A DNA stretch of 64,000 nucleotides from NCBI GenBank assembly GCA_963970005.1, contig CAXAMN010023328.1, positions 116,366 through 180,365 of the forward strand. Direction: 5' to 3'. Source of the stretch: Durusdinium trenchii (lineage: Eukaryota > Sar > Dinophyceae > Suessiales > Symbiodiniaceae). The translations under genes and the position numbers were made by a program. Positions 1 to 10,139 of this stretch are shown here, piece after piece (position 1 is the first letter of the stretch; every line of letters starts with the position of its first letter). The notes below the pieces were generated by a model. It did not search any database. It was not told where the DNA came from and saw only the letters and a program-made list of their open reading frames with translations.

Positions 1-1005
1 CGATCAACTCGCAAGTGACCCTGGTTTGCGATCAAGCTGGAGAACATGTGTTTGCTATGTCCGAAGAGCAATCCACTTTGCTCAACGGCCGTGAACTTTG
101 CTCGTTTGGGAGTGGAACATGGTATGACGGTAGGGATGCTATTGAGCTAATGGAAAGTGATGGGCCGTGGCTGTCTTGTAGCATCAACTTTGACACCTTG
201 ATCATCCTTGAGAAGAAACAGGTCCTCTCCCACTTACAAAACCTCCCCTGCTTGGACCGGGCAGTTACGCTTCATGAGCTGCTGGTCTTGCTGGAAGATG
301 CCGGAGAGGCGCCCCGGCTTTTGTTGACTATCCTATATAATAAGAGGTCTGTCCTTTTGTGTGGCAGGTCAAGGTTGGCTTCAGCCATCACATCATCGAC
401 TTTGCGCAAGAAAAGATTCGCTCGGAAAAGGCTTTATGCTTTTGCTTGGATGCCAAACGAGAGGATGACCCTGCTGAGCCTCCAAAGAAGAAACTAAAGA
501 AGAGCAAGAAAGAAGACAACAAGAAAGACAAAGACACCAAGAAGGCTGGTCACTTTGATTGCTTTTGTCTGACTTGAAATAATGATAAATAATTGTCCTG
601 CAAGGGCGGGTATTTCACACGTGTCATAGTATTTCACACCAGTTTTGGGGTTCTCCTGATAACATCGGTTGTAAAGCCTTGGCAGGGATCCTCGGCACTC
701 ACGTTTGTTGCCAAGCTGTGCCTCAAGAAGGTGGTGCAGGGTGAAGCAGTCAAAGTTGGATTTCGGGTGAGGCAGGGGTTGTCCGATATCGATGAAGACC
801 ACACAGAACAAACTATATACACAAACCAAAGACCATAACATAAACTAATATCAAATCAGTGTTTCCCTTCCCAGCTGCCCAGCTGCCCCCGCTTGAGTGC
901 CAGGCTGGATGCCGTTGGTGGGAAGAGCACATTGAAACCGCAACGGCCTGTCTTGATTTTGAAAGGACAGCTGGATTTGGAGGCGAACACTCCAGTACAG
1001 CTGCT
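1..1005 (+). CDS. Gene A, four consecutive in-frame exons (5' partial), unknown protein
   Basis: Four exons join in one frame: up to 308 (open to the left edge), 368-544, 686-766 and 883-1005. Introns 309-367 and 545-685 begin with GC, intron 767-882 with GT, and all end in AG; every junction is phase 0, which is why I trust the join. The first exon encodes a globular stretch rich in Leu, Glu and Cys. The second ends in a strongly basic tail (motifs PPKKKLKKSKK and KKDKDTKK) resembling a nuclear localisation signal. The third and fourth are short and mixed, with a WW pair and several Cys. I recognise no catalytic domain. The basic tail and the Lys- and Asp-rich exons further on suggest a nuclear protein (inference). 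The start codon lies outside the window. Confidence 0.6.
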
Positions 1006-1415
1006 GTGATGTAGTTTGGAGGCAATTGGCCCTAACAAAGCGGATTTTCATCCCTTAGAGCCTTAGATTTCTGCTTGTGTTGGGGGGATGTGCTCTGACA
1101 AGACTGCTGCACCCCTTGAATGAGAGTTTGCATTTTAACTGAAACCGATCTTTGAAAATTGATTGATAAGCAAAACGAACTTTACCTGGTACTGCTTAGA
1201 TCTTTTTAGCGTCGACTGTCTACCCGTCATCAGAGCACACGGCCTCCACAAAACAAAAACAAACCGGGCAGCAAAGCCTCATGTCAGTGAAAAGAGCCGC
1301 AAGGGCATCGAAGAGGTCAGCATGGCAGGCTTGCAACCCCACCGGTTTGCAAAGTGACTTTGCTCATAATATGTCGTATGGTCGCCTAGACTGTTCAAGT
1401 GAAGGTAGCTAGTGT

Positions 1416-2400
1416 GCAGCCGAGTCGGTTTGCCACGATGGACGAATCGGATTCGGATTGTGAAATTCTTGATACCTGTGCACCAGCACGCCATACAATG
1501 CCTGTGGGGGCCTCAAGTCAGAATGTTTTAGCTTCAGATTCAATAATGAACAGTAATAAGCAAAATGAAAAGTTGAACCCCCAACTGCATACATGGCGGT
1601 GTGAAATGAGTCCTTCTTTGCTGCAGTGTCTTGCATAAATACAGAGCGCATGCCATGGCCTAGGGAAATATCAGTCTTGAAACAGCTCTGGTCCAGTGCA
1701 CATGGCATCCTTGACAAGGCCTTCGACTTGGGGAAGTATGTCACGAATCCTAGCTCTTCAGCGGCTGCACCGAAAGCAGCCAATCCAGTCACTCCGAAAC
1801 CAAAGTTGAGAGCGCCAACTCCAACAACTGATTCAGGCTGGGTTGTGGTGTTCGGAGAATTTCCAGGAATGAAGTGGGTATTATGGATACATTTTTTTAT
1901 ATGACAATGACAGCTGTAATTTTTCAAACATGCTGGACAGTGGACAGGCTTGCCTCCACGATTCAATGCCTCAACATCATCATCTGATGAGTCTCTGCAG
2001 CGCAAGCAAGATATGGACCAAGACACTCAAAACAATGAAACCAAACCAACAACAAAACCGACTGTTAAGAGGAAGCCCAAACCAAAGGCAGCCAAAAAGA
2101 AAGCAAAACGGACTGATGATGATGCTGCTGCTGATGAAACAAACGATGTGAACAAAAATAATGATGATGACGATGATCAGAAACCTGATGGGAATGATGA
2201 TGAAGTAGGACAAACAAGGACAGGATCAAAGGTGCAGAAGCGTCCTGCTGGGCGTCGGGAACCAAAGAAACCAGGCCAGGGACAGCCAGGATACCATGCA
2301 TATTGCCATACCTTGTGGGCAGGTCGCAAGACCCAAAGCAAGAGCAAACCGAGTGAGAAGGGTCACAAGAAGGCCTCTCTTGTCAGCTTTTTGGTTTGCG
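1416..2400 (+). CDS. Gene A, middle exons: acidic segment, then Lys/Asp-rich low-complexity region
   Basis: Three coding blocks are visible. About 1427-1500 follows a TGTGCAG acceptor and carries the acidic motif DESDSDCEILD. About 1640-1880 reads through an amphipathic stretch into a Pro/Ala/Lys tail; its donor may be GTATTA near 1880. About 1950-2390 is very charged: repeated TKP/KPK motifs, a KAAKKKAKR basic patch, runs of Asp around 2165-2180 and a second Lys-rich tail. Low-complexity charged composition is typical of disordered nuclear or RNA-binding proteins, but no family can be named. Edges are approximate because several splice choices fit. The opposite strand has a 205-codon open frame here (1409-2026), which I treat as a shadow. 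Confidence 0.45.
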
Positions 2401-2430
2401 GATTGACATCTCTTAGATTTTTTGCAGGCT

Positions 2431-3059
2431 GAGACATTGCATGATGCTCTCACTGGGGCGGAGGTTTGCTGTGACATTACTGTCAAAGTTCAGTGAGAGC
2501 ATGCAATCATTGTAGTGGGGGCTCCAACTAACTGTTTCTCTCTTGAAGTTGTGCGATGTTGTGCGAAGGACTCGTCTGCTGGCATGCTTGCTGATCTCAA
2601 GGTGCCCTCTAGGACACTGTCTGAGGCGGAGAGTGCAGTCATGTTGATTGCCAGGCCAAAGTCCGAAATTGTCGCCGCCTTGAAGCGAAGCCTGTGGTTC
2701 CACCGGTAGAGCCACCGCTCAAAGCAGAGCCACCCCTCAAGAGATTGAAGCCACTGGATTTCACTGCAGAAGTGGCGCCCGACAAGAATGATTCGTCACC
2801 AGCTGACAGTCAGGTCCAATCGGTTTTGAGCGCTGTGCTTGGAGAACCGGAAGGTAGTTTTGGCGCCGAGCTGTCGCAGTGGGAAGCTGCAACTGCATGG
2901 ATGAAGTTCGCGGAAGGTGATATGGGTGACCCTGTGGAGCGACCAGTTGAAGGTGTTTCGACAGACATGGAGCGGGAGGCTGAAGGCATGTCTGCAGGTC
3001 AGCTGGCTCAAGGACCGATTGAAAGCCCAGGCTGGGCTGCACACCACTATTTTTTGTAG
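2431..3059 (+). CDS. Gene A, further exons (Pro/Lys and acidic segments)
   Basis: An exon follows the pyrimidine-rich acceptor ending TTTTTTGCAG near 2430 and runs to about 2500. A second runs about 2545-2690, encoding a mixed segment with the motif ARPKSEIVAALK. A third, about 2685-3055, has PPVEPPLKAEPPLK followed by an acidic helix-prone stretch containing AATAWMKFAEGD and VERPVEGV. The second and third are in different frames and nearly abut, so a very short intron or unusual splice around 2690 has to be assumed. Composition matches the upstream exons, so I place them in the same gene. Function unknown. Confidence 0.4.
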
Positions 3060-3222
3060 ATGAAAGTTAGTTGTCAAGATCCACTCAGTCGTACCATCCA
3101 AGATTTGATCAGGTAGTTTTGCGAACTCCGATGCAGAGACCCTTGTGCTTCCAGGAATTCCTGTCAAGGAGTCTTGCGAAGTTTGACTTACCAGTCATTC
3201 ACTGATTAGTTGGAACAGATAT

Positions 3223-3540
3223 GTACAGCAGCTCTTGCCCAGGAACTGGTGCAGCCTTCTTCTGGCGAAGATCCTCCTCCAGAATTGCCAGCTGGTTATG
3301 AGAAGGAATGCACCATTTTCCTCATGTCTGTACTGAGAGACATGGTCTGACAGAATGGTCTAGCAGATCTGAACTGGACCTGGACTTGATGCAGGAAACC
3401 TCTGGCGCCGAGATCAAGAATGGTGACCAGGCACGTTGCTGCAGTGCAGGAAAGTTGGTGTACAGCCATTGAAACCCCATGAAGGCCTTGCAGATCATCC
3501 CTACGCCTGTTCGCAACTCGAGCAATGTCCAGGTCCGCTT
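3223..3540 (+). CDS. Gene A, short internal exons
   Basis: Three small exon candidates in the plus orientation. The first, about 3226-3340, encodes an acidic and Pro-rich segment ending in a hydrophobic motif, TIFLMSVLRDM. The second, about 3367-3420, contains the motif SELDLDLMQE and ends at a GTGACC donor. The third, about 3478-3533, contains the motif KALQIIPTPVRNSS and ends at GTCCGC. Each lies just after a CAG. They sit between better supported blocks, so I assign them to the same transcript. Phases were not all reconciled. Confidence 0.3.
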
Positions 3541-3609
3541 TCTGTATAACATTGATTGATTCGATATCATAAATTAGCTTTCAATACCTCTATATGTCAG
3601 CGTTCATTC

Positions 3610-4263
3610 CATTGCTGGTTCAGTGCTGGCTGGCGCACAGAGCACTGCAGGAGTTGGGAGCGAAGCCAAAGGCAAAAGCCAAACTCGGGCAGGGCAAAGG
3701 GAGGAAAGGAGCTGGTAAGTCTGGGGATGGCAAGGCCAGGAAGGGACAGCCTCGGGACAACAAACACGGGAAGGGCCAGCCTGCAACAGTCAAGGGCAAG
3801 TCTGGGAAGGACATGTCCATGACAAGCAAGCCTGGGAAGAAAGCTAATAAGAAGACTGGTAAGATCGAGCAGGACCCCAATGCAATCCCGCGTTTTGGTT
3901 GGTGAGTTGATGGGTGCACTGTGTGAAAGTACTTAAGCTATGAGTTTGTGCGGCTTTTGGCTTTTCTTTTGGAATGGGTTGAACTTGTGCAGGAGAACTA
4001 CTGGACAATGACCCGGCTGAAGAAGAATCTTCATAGTGTGAGAGTCTTGGTTGTTCTGCTGCTTTGATATTGCCATGGTTAGCCCCTTCCAGCATTTTTT
4101 TGCAGAGCAGGCCTACTCGATTGCCTATACGAAGAAGAAGTCAAGTGGCTGCACTGATCGGACTGAGCTGCGAGAAGCTGGCAATGCTGGGCGTGAGAAG
4201 CGGTTGGCAGAACTGCGGAGGGCAGGGGTGGCAGTGGCAAAATCTTTCAAGCTGAATCCCTAG
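3610..4263 (+). CDS. Gene A, 3'-terminal exons with Gly/Lys-rich tract and stop
   Basis: About 3640-3900 encodes a Gly/Lys/Gln-rich low-complexity tract (repeated GKG, KSGK and KPGKK motifs), followed by QDPNAIPRFG and a donor at GTTGGT or GTGAGT. A short acidic exon, about 3993-4034, reads ELLDNDPAEEESS when entered from a one-base overhang. The last exon begins after a poly-T/CAG acceptor near 4104-4107 and runs to a TAG stop at 4261-4263; it encodes a basic helix-rich C terminus with EREK/ELRRAGV-like composition. The product is a long charged protein of unknown function; this is its C terminus. Confidence 0.45.
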
Positions 4264-5560
4264 AAGCTTAGCCCTCTGGGATCCTGAGTCTTTAGGTGTT
4301 GGAATGTGTAGGAGATGACTTTCTGAAATATGACATGAATCTTAGCAAGTCATATTCAAGACGTTGCTTTTTGGGGATCCTGATCGAGCCTGAAGCGGCT
4401 GATCTTTGGGCGCGATGATAGCGATGTGTTTTGCACACGTCTGCGTGAAGGGAAAAACTAGTTCATTTTTTGGCAACACTTTATCCCGCCTTCTATTTGA
4501 CAAGTGTGGAAGTGTGGTCTGATGTGGACCCACCTCGTGCCAGGTCAAGCTGAGTCTTGCGGCTATCTGACTTTCACCTCTTTACATTTGAGAGGTCTTG
4601 GATAGTCTTGCGTTGAAAATAAGAGAGGCAGTGTGGAGGGAGCGTGACTGTTTACTGCACTGCAAGCCTCTTTTGGAGACAATCTCTGTCCACTGTCAAC
4701 ACCTCTTTTGGACATCCACTTCCTAATTGTAAAACACCCACTTCCTCCTGGAAATGCTTATACTCCATGGATGGTTGTAGCTTTGGGCTAGCCTTCGACT
4801 TTGCTCACAAGGGTTTTTAAGACTGACCTCGTTTTGGAGGAGTGCATCTTCGAATCAGTCAGGGGCCGTGTGTTTCTTCAGGAATCCTCCAGAGTGTATC
4901 CACCATTTGCATCCATTTGCACCTCGGGATCGATACAACACGATAGGAACCCTTAAGGATTGCCCCTACCCATCGGGAACAGGCCTTTCGTCAGGACGGA
5001 AGGACGGGAAGGTGATGGATGAAGGTTGGGGACCTCCATGGTTGGGGCCCTCCATTTGAGTCACGCCCCAAACCGGTCTGCCCCGCAGACTCCTCTTGCA
5101 GTTGGCAGTTGACCGATAGGGTCGGTGTTGGGTCCCACTGTACTGGTACCTGATTGTCCAGCAAGGGACCGGTGATGATCCGACGCGGTGCGGAGGGGAA
5201 GCAATATGGGGGCATTCGTTTCACGTATGCTGTCAGACATTCCAAGTGTGGAACATGTAGCCAGGCAGCCAGTTTTTGGCCCCTGAAGGTACTCCAGTGT
5301 GGGCACATGTGCCAGTTCCATGTGAGTGGTTGTGAGCCCATAGTATGGTGATGTATGGTGCTTTTGGGGACCTGCGTGGGTATTCTGGGTTGTTCGGGGA
5401 TCGATTTGTCCTCCAACAAATAAACATGTGATGTGACGCACCTCCATAGCAGACTGAGTGGTGCTTTCAGAGGATGTTGATCTATATAATTATGATAACC
5501 TTGAGATGATTGGTCCCATTGACTCATATACGTTTCAAGTGAGTTAAGTGCCTTCAATCC
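4264..5560. other. Intergenic stretch with no convincing gene
   Basis: No GC3-biased frame with splice signals is visible. A 318-codon minus-strand open frame (4991-5947) overlaps its right part, but its translation is compositionally unremarkable and conflicts with plus-strand exon signals at 5570-5957. I treat the stretch as spacer or intron. Confidence 0.4.
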
Positions 5561-5569
5561 ACCCACCAG

Positions 5570-5957
5570 CTCGACCGCGACTGCTTTGCCCGGACCAAGC
5601 TCCACTCCTCCGCACCCCGCACCCCAGGTGCATCCGGCCCTGCAAGGCCAGGACTTCCGGGAGCTCCAAGAGGGTTCCCTGGCCGATCCAAGGAGACCGG
5701 TCCTTCGGTCCGAAGCGGTCTCTGTACAACGCAGCCGGAGACACGACACGGCACGACCGAACACGGTGGACCGAGGGAGGAAACCCGTTCCGAAGGTCTC
5801 CGAAGGTCTGTTCCCAGGTGCACGGGACTGTGGGACTTGTTCCGGAGCCGGAGGAGTTCCCCCAATTTCCCACCCAACGAGCGAGCGGTGGACGAGACGA
5901 ACGTCAGAGGAACGTGTTGGGACGACCAGAGAGTTCCCGAGCTGCAAAGCGCAGACG
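5570..5957 (+). CDS. Candidate exons of an unknown plus-strand gene
   Basis: GC-rich patch with two or three exon-like blocks. About 5570-5634 follows CCACCAG and ends CCCCAG; one frame has almost exclusively G/C third positions (motif DCFARTKLHSSAP). The block from 5635 has another open frame. The best bounded exon is 5818-5957: it follows TTCCCAG, ends before GTAGGA, and contains the motif VGLVPEPEEFPQFPTQ followed by a basic tail ending SSRAAKRR. No family is recognised. Confidence 0.3.
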
Positions 5958-6236
5958 GTAGGAGTCGGGCCTGTTCAGGGGGCGGTCGTTGGTTGAAGCA
6001 TCACTTTAGACAATTCAGGAGGCCGATCTGAGATACACTCATCCAATTGGTTGGGCCTTGCTTGTCGTGTTCACCTAATACAGAGGCTTGGACTGGATGG
6101 GGCTTGGACTGGATGCTTTTTGGGTGTTTACTTCATTTTGTCCTGTCAAATGAAAAGACGATGCAGAAAAGCAGTGTTCTTTTTGGGGGGATATGTTCAT
6201 ATATTCCTCGCTGCCATGGGGCCCCCATGTCCTCAG

Positions 6237-6465
6237 TGGTGGCAGTGTCGCTCCGTCTAAAGCGCAAAAACCCCAACGAGTTGAGGCCGAACCCCGCCAG
6301 AAAAAGAAAGCAAGCCAGAAGTGTTTTCATGGTTTTCCGAGCTTTTTGTTGACAGATCTTGAACAATCTTGAGACACGATGATGAGATCTGGAGTTCTTT
6401 TGAGGTGACCCGATCTTCATGACCTTTGATGGGGAGGAGATGACGTTTGACCGGAAAGCTCACAA
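6237..6465 (+). CDS. Two small candidate exons, unknown gene
   Basis: About 6237-6330 follows GTCCTCAG and encodes a basic Gln/Lys-rich segment (motif SKAQKPQRVEAEPRQKKK), ending before GTTTTC. About 6404-6465 follows TTTTGAG, contains PIFMTFDGEEMTFDRKAHK and ends before GTCTGC. They may belong with the exons at 5.6-5.9 kb. Both are too short to assign. Confidence 0.22.
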
Positions 6466-7225
6466 GGTCTGCCCGTCGGATGTCGTCGCCGGCGGAAGCT
6501 GCGGGGAGACAAAGGGGCAGCGACCGGGACCTCGCCCCGTCTCGTGGGGAAGGAGACAACAGAAAGGAGGTGTCCAACATCAACCCTAGGTCCTAGGTGA
6601 TGGTTTCGGATATGTTTATTTGTTCAACCCTTAGTTGGGGATGATTGGGCCGTCTGACTCATATTTTTCAAGTGGGCTGAAAACACCAACCAGAACCATT
6701 TTGGACGCCAATGCTGCAGGTGTTTGATCAGGGCCATGGATGGGTTGACCAGCGAGGTCATGCGATCTGGGACCTGGCAGTTGCTGTAGATCCTCTGGGA
6801 CCTGGGCACAAGAGGATGTCGGGTATCGGTCGATCGGTACCTTAGCCACTTCGAGGATGTGAGACAGAATCTCATATCCAGAGGCATTGCAGCAAGGTGC
6901 GCTGCAGCAAAAAGCCTCAAAAGTTTGGACATCTTGTACTTAGAGGTGAAGATCCCCAGTCACTGTACTCTGCCGATGTCAGGATGAAGCACCAAACTAT
7001 TGAGACTCAACATCATTTTTACCTTCAGCACCGATGCCACGGCTTTACTAACAGTTGGGTAGACACATACAAAAAACATCAAACAACATGATGTGCTTCA
7101 ACCAGGGGGACTGGGCGAATGTCAGGTCGGGAACTCTGCGAAGCGTCACTGTCGGCTCAGTCCAGAGTTCCAAAAAAACCGTGGTTTGTAGGTTATTCAA
7201 TTCATTTTGATCCTCTTTGTCCTCC
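6466..7225. other. Spacer before the ankyrin gene; no gene seen
   Basis: Open frames on both strands here are short and lack GC3 bias or coherent splice signals. Nothing recognisable. Confidence 0.35.
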
Positions 7226-8128
7226 ATGTTATGCCTCGGTGCTCTGTCCGGTGAAGCTGTCACGGAGCTGGAGGAAGAGGAGCTTCGGCAGATGCGGGAA
7301 GCAGGCCAAACGATCAAGCACCTGAAGCTGCGCCTTGCCGTTCAACTAGGACAATCGAGGTTTCAGCAAAGACTTTTTGCGGAGACGGGTGAGCTGGAGG
7401 ACGAGATGCCTCTGCAGACCTGCCCGAGTCCTTGTCAAGTGCTAATATCGGACTTTCATCCCCCTGATCAAGCAGACGAGAAAGCATTGATCTGTGCATG
7501 TTCTGAGAATCGCGTCCGGGACGTTGAGAAGCTCCTCCAGACACCCTTCGATCCCAACAAGCAATTGACAGAGCTCATTCAGGCGAGTGTCCTACTTCAC
7601 TTGGCAGCTTGCCACGGTCACTTGGAAGTGGTTCGCTTGCTGGTTGAGGCCAAAAGTGACACTGAGGCTCGTAATCCGGCTGGCTTCACTCCTTTGCATT
7701 TTGCAGCCACAAAAGGCCACTCAGGAGTCGTGCACTTGTTGTTGGAGGCTGGAGCTGACCAAGATGCGGTGAACAAGGATGGCTGGAGCCCTTTGCATGC
7801 AGCAGCTGAGTGTGGTCACCGGAAAGTCGTGAGGTTGCTGGTGGATGCTGGGGCCAACAAGGAGCCATTGGCAGTGAAGAACCTACTGGTGGGTACGGGA
7901 GGAAAGCCAAATTGGTCTCCTTTGCAGGTGGCAGTAGAGGAGTTGCATTTGACAGTAGTATGGGTTCTGATGATATCGGGGGCAAAGAAAGATGCTTGGT
8001 CTGTTGGAACTTTGTTCATGGCGGCCTATTGCAATATTAGCGGAATCGTGTGCGCCATTTGGTGCATGGATACCTTTTGTTGCATTTTATGCATCTTTTG
8101 CATTCTCTGCAATGTGATTCGGATATGA
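7226..8128 (+). CDS. Ubiquitin-like domain plus ankyrin-repeat protein
   Basis: ATG at 7226. The first ~75 residues look like a divergent ubiquitin-like domain (an LSGEAVTEL strand, then LKLRLAVQLG and RFQQRLF, matching the usual 'LK..L....G....RQRL' pattern). About residues 83-256 are ankyrin repeats: DEKALICACSENRVRDVEKLL, LLHLAACHGHLEVVRLLVEA, TPLHFAATKGHSGVVHLLLEA, SPLHAAAECGHRKVVRLLVDA and a degenerate fifth (SPLQVAVEELHLTVVWVLM). Ankyrin repeats act as protein-binding scaffolds; this domain pairing is common in dinoflagellate predicted proteomes (recalled, not searched). The frame stops at 8126-8128, but the last ~35 codons (Cys/Ile-rich) look like intron read-through, so the true exon may end near 8030 and continue elsewhere. 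No catalytic domain is seen. Confidence 0.7.
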   Translation: MLCLGALSGEAVTELEEEELRQMREAGQTIKHLKLRLAVQLGQSRFQQRLFAETGELEDEMPLQTCPSPCQVLISDFHPPDQADEKALICACSENRVRDVEKLLQTPFDPNKQLTELIQASVLLHLAACHGHLEVVRLLVEAKSDTEARNPAGFTPLHFAATKGHSGVVHLLLEAGADQDAVNKDGWSPLHAAAECGHRKVVRLLVDAGANKEPLAVKNLLVGTGGKPNWSPLQVAVEELHLTVVWVLMISGAKKDAWSVGTLFMAAYCNISGIVCAIWCMDTFCCILCIFCILCNVIRI

Positions 8129-9925
8129 CAAATCCATTTGCACAGCTTGTAGGCAAAAAAGGAGCGCATGCACATTGCTTGGGCCTGGAACACACCACCA
8201 ACAGCTGCGATGGTGGGGCTGTGTTCTGACCTCCTTTCCCACCATTGCCCCGCGTTTTCGCGAGGGACCTCGTACGAGCCCCTGAACACATCGCTGTGTT
8301 CTTTTGTTGGGCTTGCATCGGCAAAGGACATCCACTAATAGAGTTTAAAATAGCTTTGCAGTACTTCTTGGGTAGAATACAAATTTGGTTTCTGGTGTCC
8401 TGCAGGCTGTGGAAGTGCCCGTTTGTTTCATTCATATCTGTTACTTGTTCTTTGGGAGAACTGTTTGAGGAACTGAGAGGGCACTTTCCAGCCATCATTC
8501 TTCCCAGAGGCAGTGCAAAAGAAAAAGATGTTGTTGAACAGTAAGATAGCATTTTGTTGCTTAAAGTGTTCTTGAAGACCTTTTGTTCACAGTGCAGACC
8601 TTTTGTTCAACTTGCGGCAGTGCATTGCTTGCAAGCAATAAAGCAGAAGTACCATGAGTGGACACGTGCAGGAACGTGGGTGGCCCACCATTAGCTGGAA
8701 ACTCCACCATCCAGGGCCAGGGCCTGCGGTTTGGATTGCGATCATGTCAGTGGCTTCCATAAACATGTTAATCACCAGCGTCACCAGACCATCCGAAAGA
8801 GGACTTTCTCACCATAAAGATCTAGAATAGCCTCAGTTAATTACTTATGCACTTGTTGTTCAACGTGAGCCCGATGTGCCGAGTATTCACACCGCTTCGC
8901 GGCGAAGACCGCCCGCACGGAAAGCACGCTCACCATCAATAGTCCGCAGGTGCAAACGCGCACACGCTTTCAATAATGCAGTTCAATTCGTGCAGCATAT
9001 CTAACATTATAAATAGTTTGATCGCTTCTCCTTTGGGAATGCAACATGACAAGAACATATGATGTCAGATATGCATTTTCACTCGGGCAGCATAACTAAC
9101 ATCGCCAATGATTTGTGCATTATTCATCGGTGTTAAGCAAACATAAAAGTAAACAATAAACGCATACACATCAAAAGCCGTACATTCTAGAGCAAAAAAG
9201 GCTCCCCCAAGATAAAGCTTAATGAACGATCTGGCACTTGCTAGCGGTCTACGCGAACTGAGACAACACCTCAGCACCTTCGGTGCGGGCTCAATTTGTT
9301 GGCCAGACAAGTTCTGGGATCCCCAACTACATGGTAGGTCAGGACCCATCTGTTGTTTTCAAATCTTTCACGGCAAAGTGGGGTCATCTTCACATGACTC
9401 AAAGTTGGGGGCCTCACACCGGGCTTCGGAGTAGATAGGTTACCTTTAGGTTGTCTGAAAGATACAAAATATAATTACATAGCCTATCAATCCCTTTTAA
9501 TATGATTTTCTAAGAAATCTATGCCACGCTTATGACCTTCATCCCCAAATAATAAAGGATAGCCACACAACCATTTATTCTTTGGGGATTCTTCTTTTAA
9601 TTTTATGATATTTTTCATTCATTCATATTAATTATAGCTTTCTCCCGAAAAAATCTCTAGGTCAACTTGGTCCATTTCATATTGAAGAATTATTAATGGA
9701 AAAGGTAACCATAAGATGTAATATGAAAGAAAATGCTGTGTCAATATGATTCACGATTATGTGATAAAAACAATGGAAATAGAATGAAATCTCATAATCT
9801 GTGAATGATGGACCTTACAATCTTGGTCTTTATTAATTTTGGTCTTTGTAACATTGAGAAGAGAACTCTTAGGTTGCTTCTTTGCGGCTGAACAAAAATT
9901 TGGGGGATGGTTTCTTAACGCGGCT
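8129..9925. other. AT-rich non-coding stretch
   Basis: Mostly AT-rich, especially 9440-9880. A short plus frame at 8245-8544 has no splice support or recognisable domain. I see no gene. Confidence 0.35.
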
Positions 9926-9933
9926 GAGACTCC

Positions 9934-10000
9934 AGGTGCCTGAGAAGTACGAGAGAGTCTACGCCTTGTTCGTGAACGAAGCGGCTTACTATGAGAAGAA
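9934..10000 (+). CDS. Candidate internal exon, unknown
   Basis: Follows GACTCCAG and ends before GTGGGT. It encodes a helix-prone segment, VPEKYERVYALFVNEAAYYE, with mostly G/C third positions. The flanks are AT-rich and non-coding. No assignment. Confidence 0.3.
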
Positions 10001-10139
10001 GGTGGGTCCTGTCGGTTCGGTTCGGCGGTTCCGAGGAAAAGGGCGGGTGCACCCGCTCGATACATCACGTGATGTACGTCGTCTCCTGAAGGACTCATAC
10101 TCGGTGCATCGAGCTCGGTGCTATACCAACATGTGAAAC

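Noticed and set aside
1409..2026. 205-codon minus-strand open frame
   Set aside because: Antisense to several plus-strand exons of gene A with coherent splice signals; no domain and no codon bias in its favour.
4991..5947. 318-codon minus-strand open frame
   Set aside because: No recognisable domain; it crosses both AT-rich and GC-rich DNA and conflicts with plus-strand exon boundaries at 5818-5957.
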